From: Paracoccus albicereus
GTDB lineage: Bacteria; Pseudomonadota; Alphaproteobacteria; Rhodobacterales; Rhodobacteraceae
Length of the DNA: 64,000 nucleotides
Reading direction: 5' to 3'
Assembly: GCF_024359525.1 (NCBI RefSeq)
Contig: NZ_JAKZEU010000002.1
Span: 496,001 to 560,000 of the forward strand
Position 1 is the first letter of the stretch. Each line of letters begins with the position of its first letter. A program made the translations under genes and the position numbers. A model generated the notes under the pieces. The model was not told the DNA's origin. It saw only the letters and a program-made list of their open reading frames with translations, and did no database searches. Positions 15,149-23,557 of this stretch are shown here, piece by piece.

Positions 15149-15200
15149 TTTCGGCTGCGCCGAAATGCCTCCGGCGGGGATATTTGTGTAAAGAAGAAAA
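15149..15200 (+). other. hairpin plus conserved-looking TGCCTCCGGCGGGGATATTT element
   Basis: A 7-bp hairpin TTTCGGC / GCCGAAA (15149-15165) runs directly into TGCCTCCGGCGGGGATATTT and an A/G-rich run (AAGAAGAAAAG). I recall near-identical CTCCGGCGGG(G/A)-TATTT elements scattered between genes of many Rhodobacterales, but could not check this. It is not coding in any supported frame. Apart from this and the GTACAC array I see nothing in 14961-15270. Confidence 0.45.
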
Positions 15201-15270
15201 GGGCCTGGCGCCTCGCCGACCTGACCCGAGGGTATTGCGCGGCGAAGCGTCGGCCCCGCCGCGCCCGTCC

Positions 15271-16722
15271 TCAGCCGCGACGTGCGAGGAAGACGTGGAG
15301 TCCGCCGCCGATGGCCGCGCCGATCAGCCAGCCAAAGCCCGAAAGCCCTCCCAGGGCCGGAATCCAGACCGTCGCGATCGAGAAGACGGCCGCGACCGCC
15401 ACCGCGATGATCGCGTTGCGGTTCCAGCCGTCCTCATAGAAGTAGCGACCCTCGGGGCGGTCCGAGAACAGCGACTTCACGTCGAGATGGCCGCGCTGAA
15501 CCAGATAATAGTCGGCGACCAGGATGCCGTAGAGCGGCGCGAGGATCGCCCCCAGCGTGTCGACGAACTTGGCGATGCCGATCTGAGAGATCAGGCTGAG
15601 CCACAGCGCGCCGATCACGAAGGCGATCGCGGCGGTGATGATGCCGCCGGTTTTGGCCGAGATCTTCGAGGGCGACAGATTCGAGATGTCGTAGGCCGCC
15701 GGGATGAAGTTCGCGACGAGGTTGATGCCGACTGTCGCCGCGAAGAAGGTCACAGCCGCGATCAGCGTCAGCAGCAGGTTGTCCACCCGCTCGATGATCT
15801 GCGTGGGATCGGTCAGACGCTCACCATACAGCACCACGGTTCCCGCCGTGATGAAGAGCGCGATGAACGAGAAAAACGCCATCGAGACCGGCAGGCCCCA
15901 GAAGTTGCCGCTGCGCATCTGCCCTTCGGATTTGACGAAGCGTGAGAAGTCGCCGAAGTTGATCACCACCGCCGCGAAATAGGCGACCATCGTGCCCACG
16001 ACCGCGACGAAGCCGCCGATCGTGGAATAGCCGCTGTCGCCTTCGCCCTGGAAGATCGTGCCCATCGCACCCCAGAGCCCGTTTCCGGCCCGCCACCAGA
16101 TCGCCAGGGCCAAGAGGATCATGACCACATAGACGAAGGGTCCGGCCCAGTTCAGGAACCGGCCGACCCAGTCGATGCCCTTGAGGAACATGCCGACCTG
16201 GAACAGTGTGACGAGGATATAGGCGATCCAGTCCACGCTGCCGAGGCCGAGGAAGCCGCCCGCCGCGGCCTCCAGCCCGAAGATGCCACGGATCGCCAGT
16301 GCGACGGCGGTCGAGGCGAAGTAGGTCTGGACGCCGAACCAGAAGATCGCGACGACACCGCGGATCAGCGCCGGGAAACGCGCGCCGCGCACCCCCATCC
16401 CCGCCCGCGCCATGACCGCATAGGGGATGCCGTAGCGCACGGAGGGGCGGCCCGAAAGGTTCACCAGCGCCATGACGATCAGGCCGGCCAGCACGATCGC
16501 GGTGAAGGTCAGCCAGCCGTTTAGCCCGTAGCCCAGAAACAGCGATGCGGCGAGCGTGTAGCCGAACAGGCTCTGGATGTCGTTGTTCCAGACGTTGAAT
16601 ATCTCGAACGATCCCCAGCGGCGGCGCTCGACCGGGATCGGGGCCAGATCCTCGTTCCAGAGCGACGGATCGCCTGTCGTGCCGCCGAGATCCTCGGCTT
16701 GCGCCTGTGCAATATGGGCCAT
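15271..16722 (-). CDS. NCS1 family nucleobase:cation symporter
   Basis: A 483-residue inner-membrane permease with about 12 helices. NCS1 signatures are present: the N-terminal NEDLAPIPVERRRWGSFEIF, then NVWNNDIQSLFGYTLA in helix 1, and the central NFGDFSRFVKSEGQMRSGNF. It imports a purine, pyrimidine, hydantoin, allantoin or thiamine-like substrate with H+ or Na+. Which one cannot be told. Two adjacent ATGs exist (16725, 16722); AAAGGAG lies 6 bases before the second, which is preferred. No catabolic genes are adjacent. It is separated by 134 bases from acr3 on the same strand. Confidence 0.92.
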   Translation of the reverse strand: MAHIAQAQAEDLGGTTGDPSLWNEDLAPIPVERRRWGSFEIFNVWNNDIQSLFGYTLAASLFLGYGLNGWLTFTAIVLAGLIVMALVNLSGRPSVRYGIPYAVMARAGMGVRGARFPALIRGVVAIFWFGVQTYFASTAVALAIRGIFGLEAAAGGFLGLGSVDWIAYILVTLFQVGMFLKGIDWVGRFLNWAGPFVYVVMILLALAIWWRAGNGLWGAMGTIFQGEGDSGYSTIGGFVAVVGTMVAYFAAVVINFGDFSRFVKSEGQMRSGNFWGLPVSMAFFSFIALFITAGTVVLYGERLTDPTQIIERVDNLLLTLIAAVTFFAATVGINLVANFIPAAYDISNLSPSKISAKTGGIITAAIAFVIGALWLSLISQIGIAKFVDTLGAILAPLYGILVADYYLVQRGHLDVKSLFSDRPEGRYFYEDGWNRNAIIAVAVAAVFSIATVWIPALGGLSGFGWLIGAAIGGGLHVFLARRG

Positions 16723-16856
16723 CATGCTCTCCTTTACGAACAGGCCGATTGTGGCGCGAGTGTCCGCCCGGATCCTGCACCGCTCAAGCAGAGGTTTTTG
16801 GGAAGGTTGGGATTTTTCGCGCCTGTGGCGAAAAAGCAGGCAGTGCGCCCGGTGCC

Positions 16857-17903
16857 TTAGCGGTCGGCGAAGGCGCCGCGCGTGCGATTGGCGAAGGCGA
16901 CGAGCGACAGCATCACCGGAACCTCGACCAGCACACCGACGATCGTCGCGAGCGCCGCGCCGGAATTGAGCCCGAAGAGCGAGATGGCGACGGCGACGGC
17001 CAGTTCGAAGAAGTTCGACGTGCCGATCATCGCGCAGGGGGCGGCGATGCGGTGCGGGACGCGGGCGGCCCATGCCACGCCATAGGCCAGCGCGAAGATG
17101 GCGTAGGACTGGATCAGGATCGGTACGGCGATCATCGCGATGATCAGTGGGCGGTCGAGGATCACCCGGCCCTGCAGCGCGAAGAGAATGGCCACCGTGG
17201 CGATCAGCCCAATCATCGAGAAGGGTTTGACCCTGGCCGAGAAGGCGTCGATCCGCTGGGTGGTCTGCAGGTGGCGGCGGGTCAGCCATCCGGCGATCAG
17301 CGGGAGAACGATGAAGAGGATGGTGGAGAGGACCAGAACCTCCCACGGTACAACGATGTCTGTGACGCCCAGCAGGACCGCCACGATCGGCGCGAAGGCC
17401 GCGACCATGATCAGGTCGTTGACCGAGACCTGGACCAGCGTATAGGCGGCGTCGCCGCGCACCAGCTGGCTCCACACGAAGACCATCGCGGTGCAGGGGG
17501 CGGCGCCCAGCAGGATCAGGCCGGCGATGTATTGCTGCGCGTCGACAGGATCAATCCAGGGTGCGAAGACATGGTCGAAGAACAGGACGGCAAGAGCCGC
17601 CATGGTAAAGGGCTTGATCGCCCAATTGACCGCGAGCGTGATCAGCAGGCCACGTGGCTGGCGAGCGGTGTCGCGCACGGCAGCGAAATCGACGCCCACC
17701 ATCATCGGATAGACCATCGCCCAGATCAGCGCGGCGACGATCAGGTTGATGCCCGCGATCTCTGCCCCGGCGATGGCGCGGGTCAGCCCCGGCGCGATCA
17801 GCCCCATTAAGATGCCCAGAACGATGGCCCCCGCGATCCAGAGCGAGAGCCAGCGTTCGAACATGCCGAGCGCGGGCGGGGTTGAAGCGGCGCTGACGCT
17901 CAT
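16857..17903 (-). CDS. acr3: ACR3-type arsenite efflux permease
   Basis: A 348-residue membrane protein with about 10 helices that exports arsenite driven by the membrane potential. The family-defining Cys lies in [17 protein letters not shown], and ISVNDLIM-type (here VSVNDLIMV) and [16 protein letters not shown] segments are conserved. The start overlaps the arsC stop by 4 bases (ATGA), so arsR-arsC-acr3 form one operon. Order and coupling make arsenate reduction followed by arsenite export the clear job of the operon. Confidence 0.95.
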   Translation of the reverse strand: MSVSAASTPPALGMFERWLSLWIAGAIVLGILMGLIAPGLTRAIAGAEIAGINLIVAALIWAMVYPMMVGVDFAAVRDTARQPRGLLITLAVNWAIKPFTMAALAVLFFDHVFAPWIDPVDAQQYIAGLILLGAAPCTAMVFVWSQLVRGDAAYTLVQVSVNDLIMVAAFAPIVAVLLGVTDIVVPWEVLVLSTILFIVLPLIAGWLTRRHLQTTQRIDAFSARVKPFSMIGLIATVAILFALQGRVILDRPLIIAMIAVPILIQSYAIFALAYGVAWAARVPHRIAAPCAMIGTSNFFELAVAVAISLFGLNSGAALATIVGVLVEVPVMLSLVAFANRTRGAFADR

Positions 17904-18415
17904 GCGTCCGAGCGCGCGTCGGCGCGGTTGCCGATCGATTGCAGGCGATCGCGAAGCGCCATCCGGTCGAGCGAGGCGATGGGCAGGGCGACGAAGGCCG
18001 CAAGACGGTTTGCCAGTGCGCCGTAGGTCTGCTGGAACGCCAGCGCGCGTTCGCTGTCGGACCCGGTGACGGCGGCGGGATCAGGCAGGCCCCAATGCGC
18101 AGTGACGGGGTGACCGGGCCAGACCGGGCAGACCTCGTTCGCGGCGTTGTCGCAGACGGTGAAGACGAAATCCATCTGCGGGGCATCGTGCCGCGCGAAT
18201 TCGTCCCAGCTTTTCGACCAGATGGCGGACAGATCGTGGCCGCGGCGCGACAGCAGATCCAGCGTCAGCGGATGCGGCGCGTCCTTGGGCATGGAGCCGG
18301 CGGAATAGGCGTGAAACCGCCCCTGGCCGAGATCGTTCAGGATCGCCTCTGCCAGAAGCGAGCGGGCGGAATTGCCGGTGCACAGGAACAGCACGTTGTA
18401 GGCAGGGTCTTGCAT
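17900..18415 (-). CDS. arsC: arsenate reductase, low-molecular-weight phosphatase type
   Basis: A 171-residue cytosolic enzyme of the thioredoxin-linked ArsC class. The P-loop LCTGNSAR (Cys12) binds arsenate, and [17 protein letters not shown] supplies the second and third redox cysteines, followed by HWGLPDPA. The C-terminus is ~30 residues longer than pI258 ArsC. The ATG at 18415 is chosen because AAAGGAG lies 5 bases ahead; longer readings would run into arsR. It is 10 bases downstream of arsR and overlaps acr3. Confidence 0.94.
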   Translation of the reverse strand: MQDPAYNVLFLCTGNSARSLLAEAILNDLGQGRFHAYSAGSMPKDAPHPLTLDLLSRRGHDLSAIWSKSWDEFARHDAPQMDFVFTVCDNAANEVCPVWPGHPVTAHWGLPDPAAVTGSDSERALAFQQTYGALANRLAAFVALPIASLDRMALRDRLQSIGNRADARSDA

Positions 18416-18425
18416 GGCACTCCTT

Positions 18426-18758
18426 TCAACAGGCGCAGGCGATATCGTCGAGGATCGGCTGGCACAGATCCGCCCGGCCCCCGCAGCAATCCTGCAGCAG
18501 GAAGGCCAGCAGCGTGCGCAACCCATCCATGTCGGCGGAATAGACGATCTGGCGTCCGGTGCGCGTGCCGCGGATCAGCCCGGCCTGCGACAGGATGTTG
18601 AGATTGGCAGACAGCGTGTTCTGCCGGACATCGAGCGTGTCGGCGATCCGGCCAGCGGGCATCCCCTCGGGGCCTGCCTGAACCAGAAGGCGCAGGACGG
18701 CGAGCCGGGTCGGCTGGCCCAAGGCGGCGAAGGTCGTGGAGGCATCCGATATATCCAT
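18426..18758 (-). CDS. arsR: ArsR family arsenic-responsive repressor
   Basis: A 110-residue winged-helix repressor. The core LGQPTRLAVLRLL and the recognition helix region VRQNTLSANLNILSQAGLI are typical. The classic ELCVCDL metal motif in helix 3 is absent (TLDVRQNTL instead); arsenite is likely sensed by the C-terminal cysteines Cys91, Cys92, Cys99, Cys108 and Cys110, as in other ArsR subtypes with C-terminal sensors. The start codon lies inside a palindromic operator with no ribosome site ahead, so the message may be leaderless. First gene of arsR-arsC-acr3. Confidence 0.94.
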   Translation of the reverse strand: MDISDASTTFAALGQPTRLAVLRLLVQAGPEGMPAGRIADTLDVRQNTLSANLNILSQAGLIRGTRTGRQIVYSADMDGLRTLLAFLLQDCCGGRADLCQPILDDIACAC

Positions 18759-18793
18759 GATTCGTGAATAATGGATATATATGGATCGCGCAA
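18749..18793 (-). promoter_or_regulatory. arsR promoter and ArsR operator
   Basis: A perfect 10-bp inverted repeat ATATATCCAT-N12-ATGGATATAT (18749-18780) encloses a central ATTCGTGAAT that is itself nearly palindromic. On the minus strand a -35 TTGCGC (18793-18788), a 17-base spacer and a -10 TATTCA (18770-18765) fit an alpha promoter. The predicted start is 7 bases on, at the A of the arsR ATG. The left arm of the repeat includes that ATG. Confidence 0.7.
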
Positions 18794-18805
18794 GTCTGGA
18801 ATGCG

Positions 18806-18830
18806 AAAGGGCGGGTCTGACGACCCGCCC
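18806..18830 (-). terminator. terminator after pntB
   Basis: On the minus strand, GGGCGGGTC pairs with GACCCGCCC around a 4-base loop and TTT follows. It lies 23 bases after the pntB stop and upstream of the arsR promoter. Confidence 0.7.
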
Positions 18831-18852
18831 CCTGCCCTGCGCCCTACCCCGA

Positions 18853-20295
18853 TCAGTCGATCAGCGGCAGCAGCTTGTTCAGCGAATCCTTGGCATCGCC
18901 GTAGAACATGCGCGTGTTCTCCTTGAAGAACAGCGGGTTCTCGATCCCGGAATAGCCGGTCCCCTGCCCGCGCTTGCTGACGAAGACGTTCTTGGCCTTC
19001 CAGACCTCCAGCACCGGCATCCCGGCGATGGGGCTGTTCGGATCGTCCTGCGCGGCGGGGTTCACGATGTCGTTCGAACCGATGACGATGACCACGTCGG
19101 TCGAGGGGAAGTCCTCGTTGATCTCGTCCATCTCCAGCACGATGTCGTAGGGCACCTTCGCCTCGGCCAGCAGAACGTTCATGTGGCCGGGTAGACGGCC
19201 CGCGACGGGGTGGATGGCGAAGCGTACTTCCTTGCCCGCGGCGCGCAGCTTGCGCACCAGCTCGCTAACCGCGCCCTGGGCCTGGGCCACCGCCATGCCA
19301 TAGCCCGGCACGATGATGACGCTGTCGGCTTCGTTCAGCGCGTTGGCCACGCCGCCTTCGTCGATGGCGACCTGTTCGCCCTCGATTTCTGCAGCGGGAC
19401 CCTGCTCGCCGCCGAAGCCGCCGAGGATCACGCTGACGAAGTTTCGGTTCATCGCCTTGCACATGATGTAGCTGAGGATCGCACCCGACGAGCCGACCAG
19501 CGCGCCGGTCACGATCAGCAGATCGTTCGACAGGGTGAAGCCGATCGCGGCTGCAGCCCAGCCCGAATAGGAGTTCAGCATCGACACGACGACCGGCATG
19601 TCCGCCCCGCCGATCCCCATGATCAGGTGCCAGCCGATGAAGCCCGCGGCGACCGCGATCAGCAGCAGCCAGAACATCGCCGGACCCAGATCCGCGACGT
19701 AGAGGATGCCGAGGATCAGCGACAGCGCGGCAGCACCCGCGTTCAGCATCTGCCCGCCCGGCAGCTTCCTCGGCTTTCCGTCAACGCGTCCGGCGAGTTT
19801 GCCAAAAGCGACGATGGAGCCGGTGAAGGTCACCGCACCGATGAACACGCCAAGAAAGACCTCGATCTGCAGCATGTTGATTTCGGCTGCGGTCTTGTGG
19901 GTCAGAACCTCGGCGAAGCCGCGGAAGGTGTGTGCCGTGCCCTCGGCCATCGCGCGCATCACGCGGCCCAGTTCAAGCTGGGCGTTGAAGCCGACGAACA
20001 CCGCCGCCAGACCGACGAGGCTGTGCATCGCGGCGACGAGCTGCGGCATTTCGGTCATCTGCACGCGCTTGGCGACGACGTAACCGATCGCCCCGCCGAT
20101 CGCGATCATGATGACCGAGACCAGCCAGTTGCCCGAGCCGGGGCCGAAAAGGGTGGCCAGGACCGCAAGGGCCATGCCGACGATGCCGTACCAGATCGCG
20201 CGCTTGGCGCTTTCCTGGCCCGACAGGCCGCCGAGCGACAGGATGAAGAGGATGGCTGCGACGACATAGGCCGCAGTAGTGAAGCCGTATTCCAT
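18853..20295 (-). CDS. pntB: NAD(P) transhydrogenase beta subunit
   Basis: A 480-residue inner-membrane protein with ~9 helices and a C-terminal NADP(H)-binding domain (dIII). Hallmarks are [17 protein letters not shown] at the membrane end, [15 protein letters not shown] (the GYG nucleotide loop), [20 protein letters not shown] and [15 protein letters not shown]. With PntA it couples proton flow to NADPH formation from NADH. The ATG at 20295 is chosen because the family starts directly before the first helix ([10 protein letters not shown]); an upstream extension lacks similarity. It is 13 bases from pntA. Confidence 0.96.
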   Translation of the reverse strand: MEYGFTTAAYVVAAILFILSLGGLSGQESAKRAIWYGIVGMALAVLATLFGPGSGNWLVSVIMIAIGGAIGYVVAKRVQMTEMPQLVAAMHSLVGLAAVFVGFNAQLELGRVMRAMAEGTAHTFRGFAEVLTHKTAAEINMLQIEVFLGVFIGAVTFTGSIVAFGKLAGRVDGKPRKLPGGQMLNAGAAALSLILGILYVADLGPAMFWLLLIAVAAGFIGWHLIMGIGGADMPVVVSMLNSYSGWAAAAIGFTLSNDLLIVTGALVGSSGAILSYIMCKAMNRNFVSVILGGFGGEQGPAAEIEGEQVAIDEGGVANALNEADSVIIVPGYGMAVAQAQGAVSELVRKLRAAGKEVRFAIHPVAGRLPGHMNVLLAEAKVPYDIVLEMDEINEDFPSTDVVIVIGSNDIVNPAAQDDPNSPIAGMPVLEVWKAKNVFVSKRGQGTGYSGIENPLFFKENTRMFYGDAKDSLNKLLPLID

Positions 20296-20308
20296 GTGTC
20301 CCGCCCCC

Positions 20309-21880
20309 TTACGATTTCTGGAACATGGCGAGCATGCGCCGGGTGACGAGGAAGCCACCGAAGATGTTGACGCCGGCCATCAGGACCGCAAGCGCCCCGA
20401 GCAGGACCACCAGCCACGAGCCCGAGCCGATCTGCATCAGCGCGCCCAGGATGATGATCGAGGAGATCGCGTTGGTGATCGCCATCAGCGGTGTATGCAG
20501 CGAGTGGGCGACGTTCCAGATCACCTTGAAGCCGACGAAGCAGGCCAGCACGAAGACGATGAAATGCGCCATGAAGCTGGGCGGCGCGATCATGCCGATC
20601 AGAAGCAGCAGGACGCCACCCACGGCCAGCATCATGATCTGGCTTTGGGTTTCCTTCTTGAACGCTGCGACCTCTGCGGCGCGACGCTCTTCCGGGGTCG
20701 GTTCCTTCTTCTTCTCGCGCGGCTTGGCGGCGATGGCCGCGACCTTGGGCTTGGGCGGCGGATAGGTGATCTCGCCACCGTGGGTGACGGTCGCGCCGCG
20801 GATGACGTCGTCATCCATGTTGTGGTTGACCTGGCCGTCCTTCTCGGGCGTCAGGTCGGCCATGAAGTGCCGGATGTTGTTGCCGTAAAGCTCTGACGCC
20901 TGCGCCCCCATCCGGCTGGCGAAATCGGTATAGCCGATGATGATGACGCCGTTGTCGCTGACGATGCGCTGGTCGGCCTGGGTCAGTTCGCAGTTGCCGC
21001 CCTTTTCGGCGGCAAGGTCCACGATGACGCTGCCGGGCTTCATCGCCTCGACCATGTCCTTGGTCCACAGGACCGGCGCGTCACGACCCGGGATCAGCGC
21101 GGTGGTGATGACCACGTCCATCTGGGGCGCCAGCTCGCGGAATTTCTCCAGCTGCTTCTCACGGAATTCGGGGCTGGACGGGGCCGCGTAGCCGCCCGTC
21201 TCGGCACCGTCGGTCGTGGTATCCTCGAAATCGAGGAAGACGAACTCGGCGCCCATCGATTCGATCTGCTCGGCCACTTCGGGGCGAACGTCAAAGGCGT
21301 AGACCTGTGCACCAAGGCTGGTCGCGGTTCCGATCGCGGCCAGACCGGCGACGCCCGCGCCGACGACGAGAACCTTGGCCGGCGGCACCTTGCCCGCCGC
21401 CGTCACCTGACCGGTGAAGAAACGACCGAAATTGTTCGCCGCCTCGATCACCGAACGGTAGCCGGCGATGTTGGCCATCGACGACAGCGCGTCCATCTTC
21501 TGCGCGCGGCTGATCCGGGGCACCATGTCCATCGCGATTGCGTTGATGCCCTGATCCTTGGCCACCTCCAGCAGCTCTGCGCTTTGGCCGGGATAGAAGA
21601 ACGAGATCAGCGTCTGGCCCTGGCGCATCCGGCGAATCTCGTCACCCGAGGGCTGGCGGACGCGCGCGACGATGTCGGCTTCGTCGACCAGAGTGCCGGA
21701 ATCGTCGGCGATTTCGACGCCTGCGGCGCGATAATCTTCATCGGAAAAGCCCGATTTCGCGCCTGCGCCCGTCTCGACGACGACGTCGTAGCCGAGCTTT
21801 TGCAGATGCGCTGCCGAGGATGGCGTTATGGCAACGCGTGCCTCGCCCTCGGCTGTTTCCTTCAATGCGCCAATCTTCAT
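20309..21880 (-). CDS. pntA: NAD(P) transhydrogenase alpha subunit
   Basis: A 523-residue single-chain alpha subunit like that of E. coli, not the split PntAA/PntAB form common in some alphaproteobacteria. The NAD-binding dI domain (~1-370) includes [20 protein letters not shown], the mobile loop, and [14 protein letters not shown] charged linker ([15 protein letters not shown]) precedes four membrane helices, with [20 protein letters not shown] near the end. It is the first gene of pntAB on the minus strand. Confidence 0.96.
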   Translation of the reverse strand: MKIGALKETAEGEARVAITPSSAAHLQKLGYDVVVETGAGAKSGFSDEDYRAAGVEIADDSGTLVDEADIVARVRQPSGDEIRRMRQGQTLISFFYPGQSAELLEVAKDQGINAIAMDMVPRISRAQKMDALSSMANIAGYRSVIEAANNFGRFFTGQVTAAGKVPPAKVLVVGAGVAGLAAIGTATSLGAQVYAFDVRPEVAEQIESMGAEFVFLDFEDTTTDGAETGGYAAPSSPEFREKQLEKFRELAPQMDVVITTALIPGRDAPVLWTKDMVEAMKPGSVIVDLAAEKGGNCELTQADQRIVSDNGVIIIGYTDFASRMGAQASELYGNNIRHFMADLTPEKDGQVNHNMDDDVIRGATVTHGGEITYPPPKPKVAAIAAKPREKKKEPTPEERRAAEVAAFKKETQSQIMMLAVGGVLLLLIGMIAPPSFMAHFIVFVLACFVGFKVIWNVAHSLHTPLMAITNAISSIIILGALMQIGSGSWLVVLLGALAVLMAGVNIFGGFLVTRRMLAMFQKS

Positions 21881-21957
21881 CCTGGCCCCCCTGTTACGTC
21901 GCGTCGCGCTTCCTTAGCATCGCGCAACAATCTTTCACAAGGCCGTGACGGCCAAGA

Positions 21958-22653
21958 CTATTCGTTATCCGCCGCCGCCAGCCATTCGTCGTAGTCGCTG
22001 ACAAGCAATCTTTCGGGTGCCTCGTCCTCGTCGATGCGGGCGAAGCGACCGATGGGGGCGGCGAAGATGTTGTCGGTCAGATCGTCGTTCACCGTCGAGA
22101 CCTCGCCGATGAGGCAGGGTCCGCCCTCGGCCCAAAATTCGTGCCAGTCGCCCGGACGCAGCGTGACCGATTCGCCGGGCTCGAGGCGCAGGATGCCGCC
22201 CGCCTCGATCCAGCGCGAGGTGCCGTCGCAATCGACCGTGACCCCGCGCGAGCGATCCATCCGGCCCGCCTCATCAGAGCCGACCAGCCGGATCGCCAGC
22301 GTCGCGCCCCAGCGGTTGATGATGTCTTCGGTCTTGAGCCCGTGGGTGTGCATCGGGCAGATCTGCCGGTCCTGAGAGATCAGCAGCTTTTCGGCGTAGA
22401 CCCTGCCGCCGCCGCCGGCGAGTTCCGCCAGCGACCCGTTGCGCAAGGTGAAGAGAAACAGGCCCAGCCTGTCGTAATCGCCCTGACCGTAATCGGTGAT
22501 GTCCCAGCCGAGTCGCGCATCGACGATCGCGGGCGTCGCCCTGTCGCGGAATTCGTCAGGCGTCCAGTGGGCGAAGGGCGGCAGGCGGAAGCCCGCGCGG
22601 TCGATGAACTCCGCCGCCTCGGCGCGGATGCGGTTGATGCGCGAACGTTGCAT
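21958..22653 (-). CDS. D-lyxose/D-mannose family sugar isomerase
   Basis: A 231-residue cupin-fold metal isomerase. The metal-binding set is visible: CPMHTHGLKTEDIINRWG (two His and Glu), a later GDWHEFWAEGG (His) and GEVSTVNDDLTDNIF. Enzymes of this family interconvert D-lyxose with D-xylulose or D-mannose with D-fructose. It stands alone, 77 bases downstream of nothing on its strand except the putative terminator of its neighbour, with no sugar transporter adjacent, so the physiological substrate is open. Confidence 0.85.
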   Translation of the reverse strand: MQRSRINRIRAEAAEFIDRAGFRLPPFAHWTPDEFRDRATPAIVDARLGWDITDYGQGDYDRLGLFLFTLRNGSLAELAGGGGRVYAEKLLISQDRQICPMHTHGLKTEDIINRWGATLAIRLVGSDEAGRMDRSRGVTVDCDGTSRWIEAGGILRLEPGESVTLRPGDWHEFWAEGGPCLIGEVSTVNDDLTDNIFAAPIGRFARIDEDEAPERLLVSDYDEWLAAADNE

Positions 22654-22695
22654 CGTCTGGTCCTGTCCCTGTTGCCGGTCATTCTTCTCAGCAAG

Positions 22696-22724
22696 ACGCC
22701 GCGCGAGTCGGGCCCGCGCGGCGT
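22696..22724 (-). terminator. possible terminator after the Ala-rich gene
   Basis: A perfect 10-bp stem ACGCCGCGCG / CGCGCGGCGT with a 9-base loop lies 33 bases after the stop at 22758 on the minus strand. The following sequence (CTTGCTGAG) has no proper U-run, so confidence is limited. Confidence 0.4.
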
Positions 22725-22757
22725 GATCGTATCAGATGGTCTTCGGTGCGCCGCTGA

Positions 22758-23432
22758 TCAGTTTGCGGGCGCAGGCTCGGTCGTTGCCGGCTCGTCCGCG
22801 GCGGGCGCGTCGGTTGCCGGTTCAGTGGTCGCCGGTTCGGTCGTGGCGGGCTCCGTCGTTGCGGGTTCCGTCGTGGCCGGCTCGGGGGTGGTCGCCTCGT
22901 CAATGGCTTCTTCGGTCGCGGCGGCAGCGTCCGAAGCGGCTTCGCCAGCTGCGTCGGCTGCGTCGGCCGCAGCGTCAGCTGCGGAATCGGCGGCGTCGGC
23001 AGCCGCATCGCCAGCAGCGTCGACGGCTTCGCCCGCATCGGTCGCGGCTTCGTCAGCGGCGGCTTCGGCGTTGTCGGCTGCGGCCTCCGCGTCGGCGGCA
23101 GCTTCGTCCGCCGCATCTTCGGTCGTCGTATCGGCAACCGGATCGGTCGTCGTGTCGGTGGTGGCGTCGGCCGCCGCTTCGTCAGCAGGCGCTTCGGTCG
23201 TCACGGTCGTGTCGCCATCCTCGACCGTCACGTCGTCGCCGGTCATGAAACGCTGGAGGACGAAATAGGCGAGCGCCAGGGCGACGAGGACACCGATGAT
23301 CAGCGGGAGCGGCGATGCGCGACGCTCGACCGGGGCCACATAGGTTTCGTTGCGGACGGCCGGATCACGGTCGACGGCTGGGTCGCGGTCGACGGGATCG
23401 GTGCGTTTTGGATCGTTGGGATCATAGCTCAT
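22758..23432 (-). CDS. single-pass membrane protein with long Ala/Asp/Thr-rich low-complexity tail
   Basis: A 224-residue protein, family not recognised. The N-terminus is polar with a short repeat (DPVDRDPAVDRDPAV), followed by one membrane helix (SPLPLIIGVLVALALAYFVL, residues ~39-58). The remaining ~160 residues are acidic, Ala-rich (AADAADSAADAAADAADAAG) and end in tandem PATTE units. The tail probably lies in the periplasm and is disordered. The ATG at 23432 follows GGAGA. It may span the periplasm as a spacer, but nothing shows a function. Convergence of repeats and composition make homology calls unsafe. Confidence 0.7.
   Translation of the reverse strand: MSYDPNDPKRTDPVDRDPAVDRDPAVRNETYVAPVERRASPLPLIIGVLVALALAYFVLQRFMTGDDVTVEDGDTTVTTEAPADEAAADATTDTTTDPVADTTTEDAADEAAADAEAAADNAEAAADEAATDAGEAVDAAGDAAADAADSAADAAADAADAAGEAASDAAAATEEAIDEATTPEPATTEPATTEPATTEPATTEPATDAPAADEPATTEPAPAN
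22810..22884 (-). repeat. five 15-bp tandem repeats encoding PATTE units
   Basis: Five consecutive 15-base units (22810, 22825, 22840, 22855, 22870) of the form GTCGTNGCNGGNTCN on the plus strand encode five-residue Pro-Ala-Thr-Thr-Glu repeats in the minus-strand gene. Most differences between units are synonymous, so the peptide repeat, not only the DNA, appears conserved. Confidence 0.85.
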
Positions 23433-23557
23433 CTGGGTCTCCTTCAGATTGTCCGTCACTTTTATCCGGCCGGCTTGCGACCCGGCGTGTGCCGCATTAA
23501 CACTTTCGTGAAATACAAGTTCCCGTACCACAACCATTTTTCGGCCGGATCGGCAAG

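Noticed and set aside
15271..17475. A 734-codon minus-strand frame joining the NCS1 permease with sequence inside acr3
   Set aside because: Only the part from 16722 downward is permease; the upstream part is the out-of-frame reading of acr3.
22810..22884. CRISPR or non-coding satellite
   Set aside because: Repeats are 15 bases, in frame, and encode a regular PATTE peptide in an open gene.
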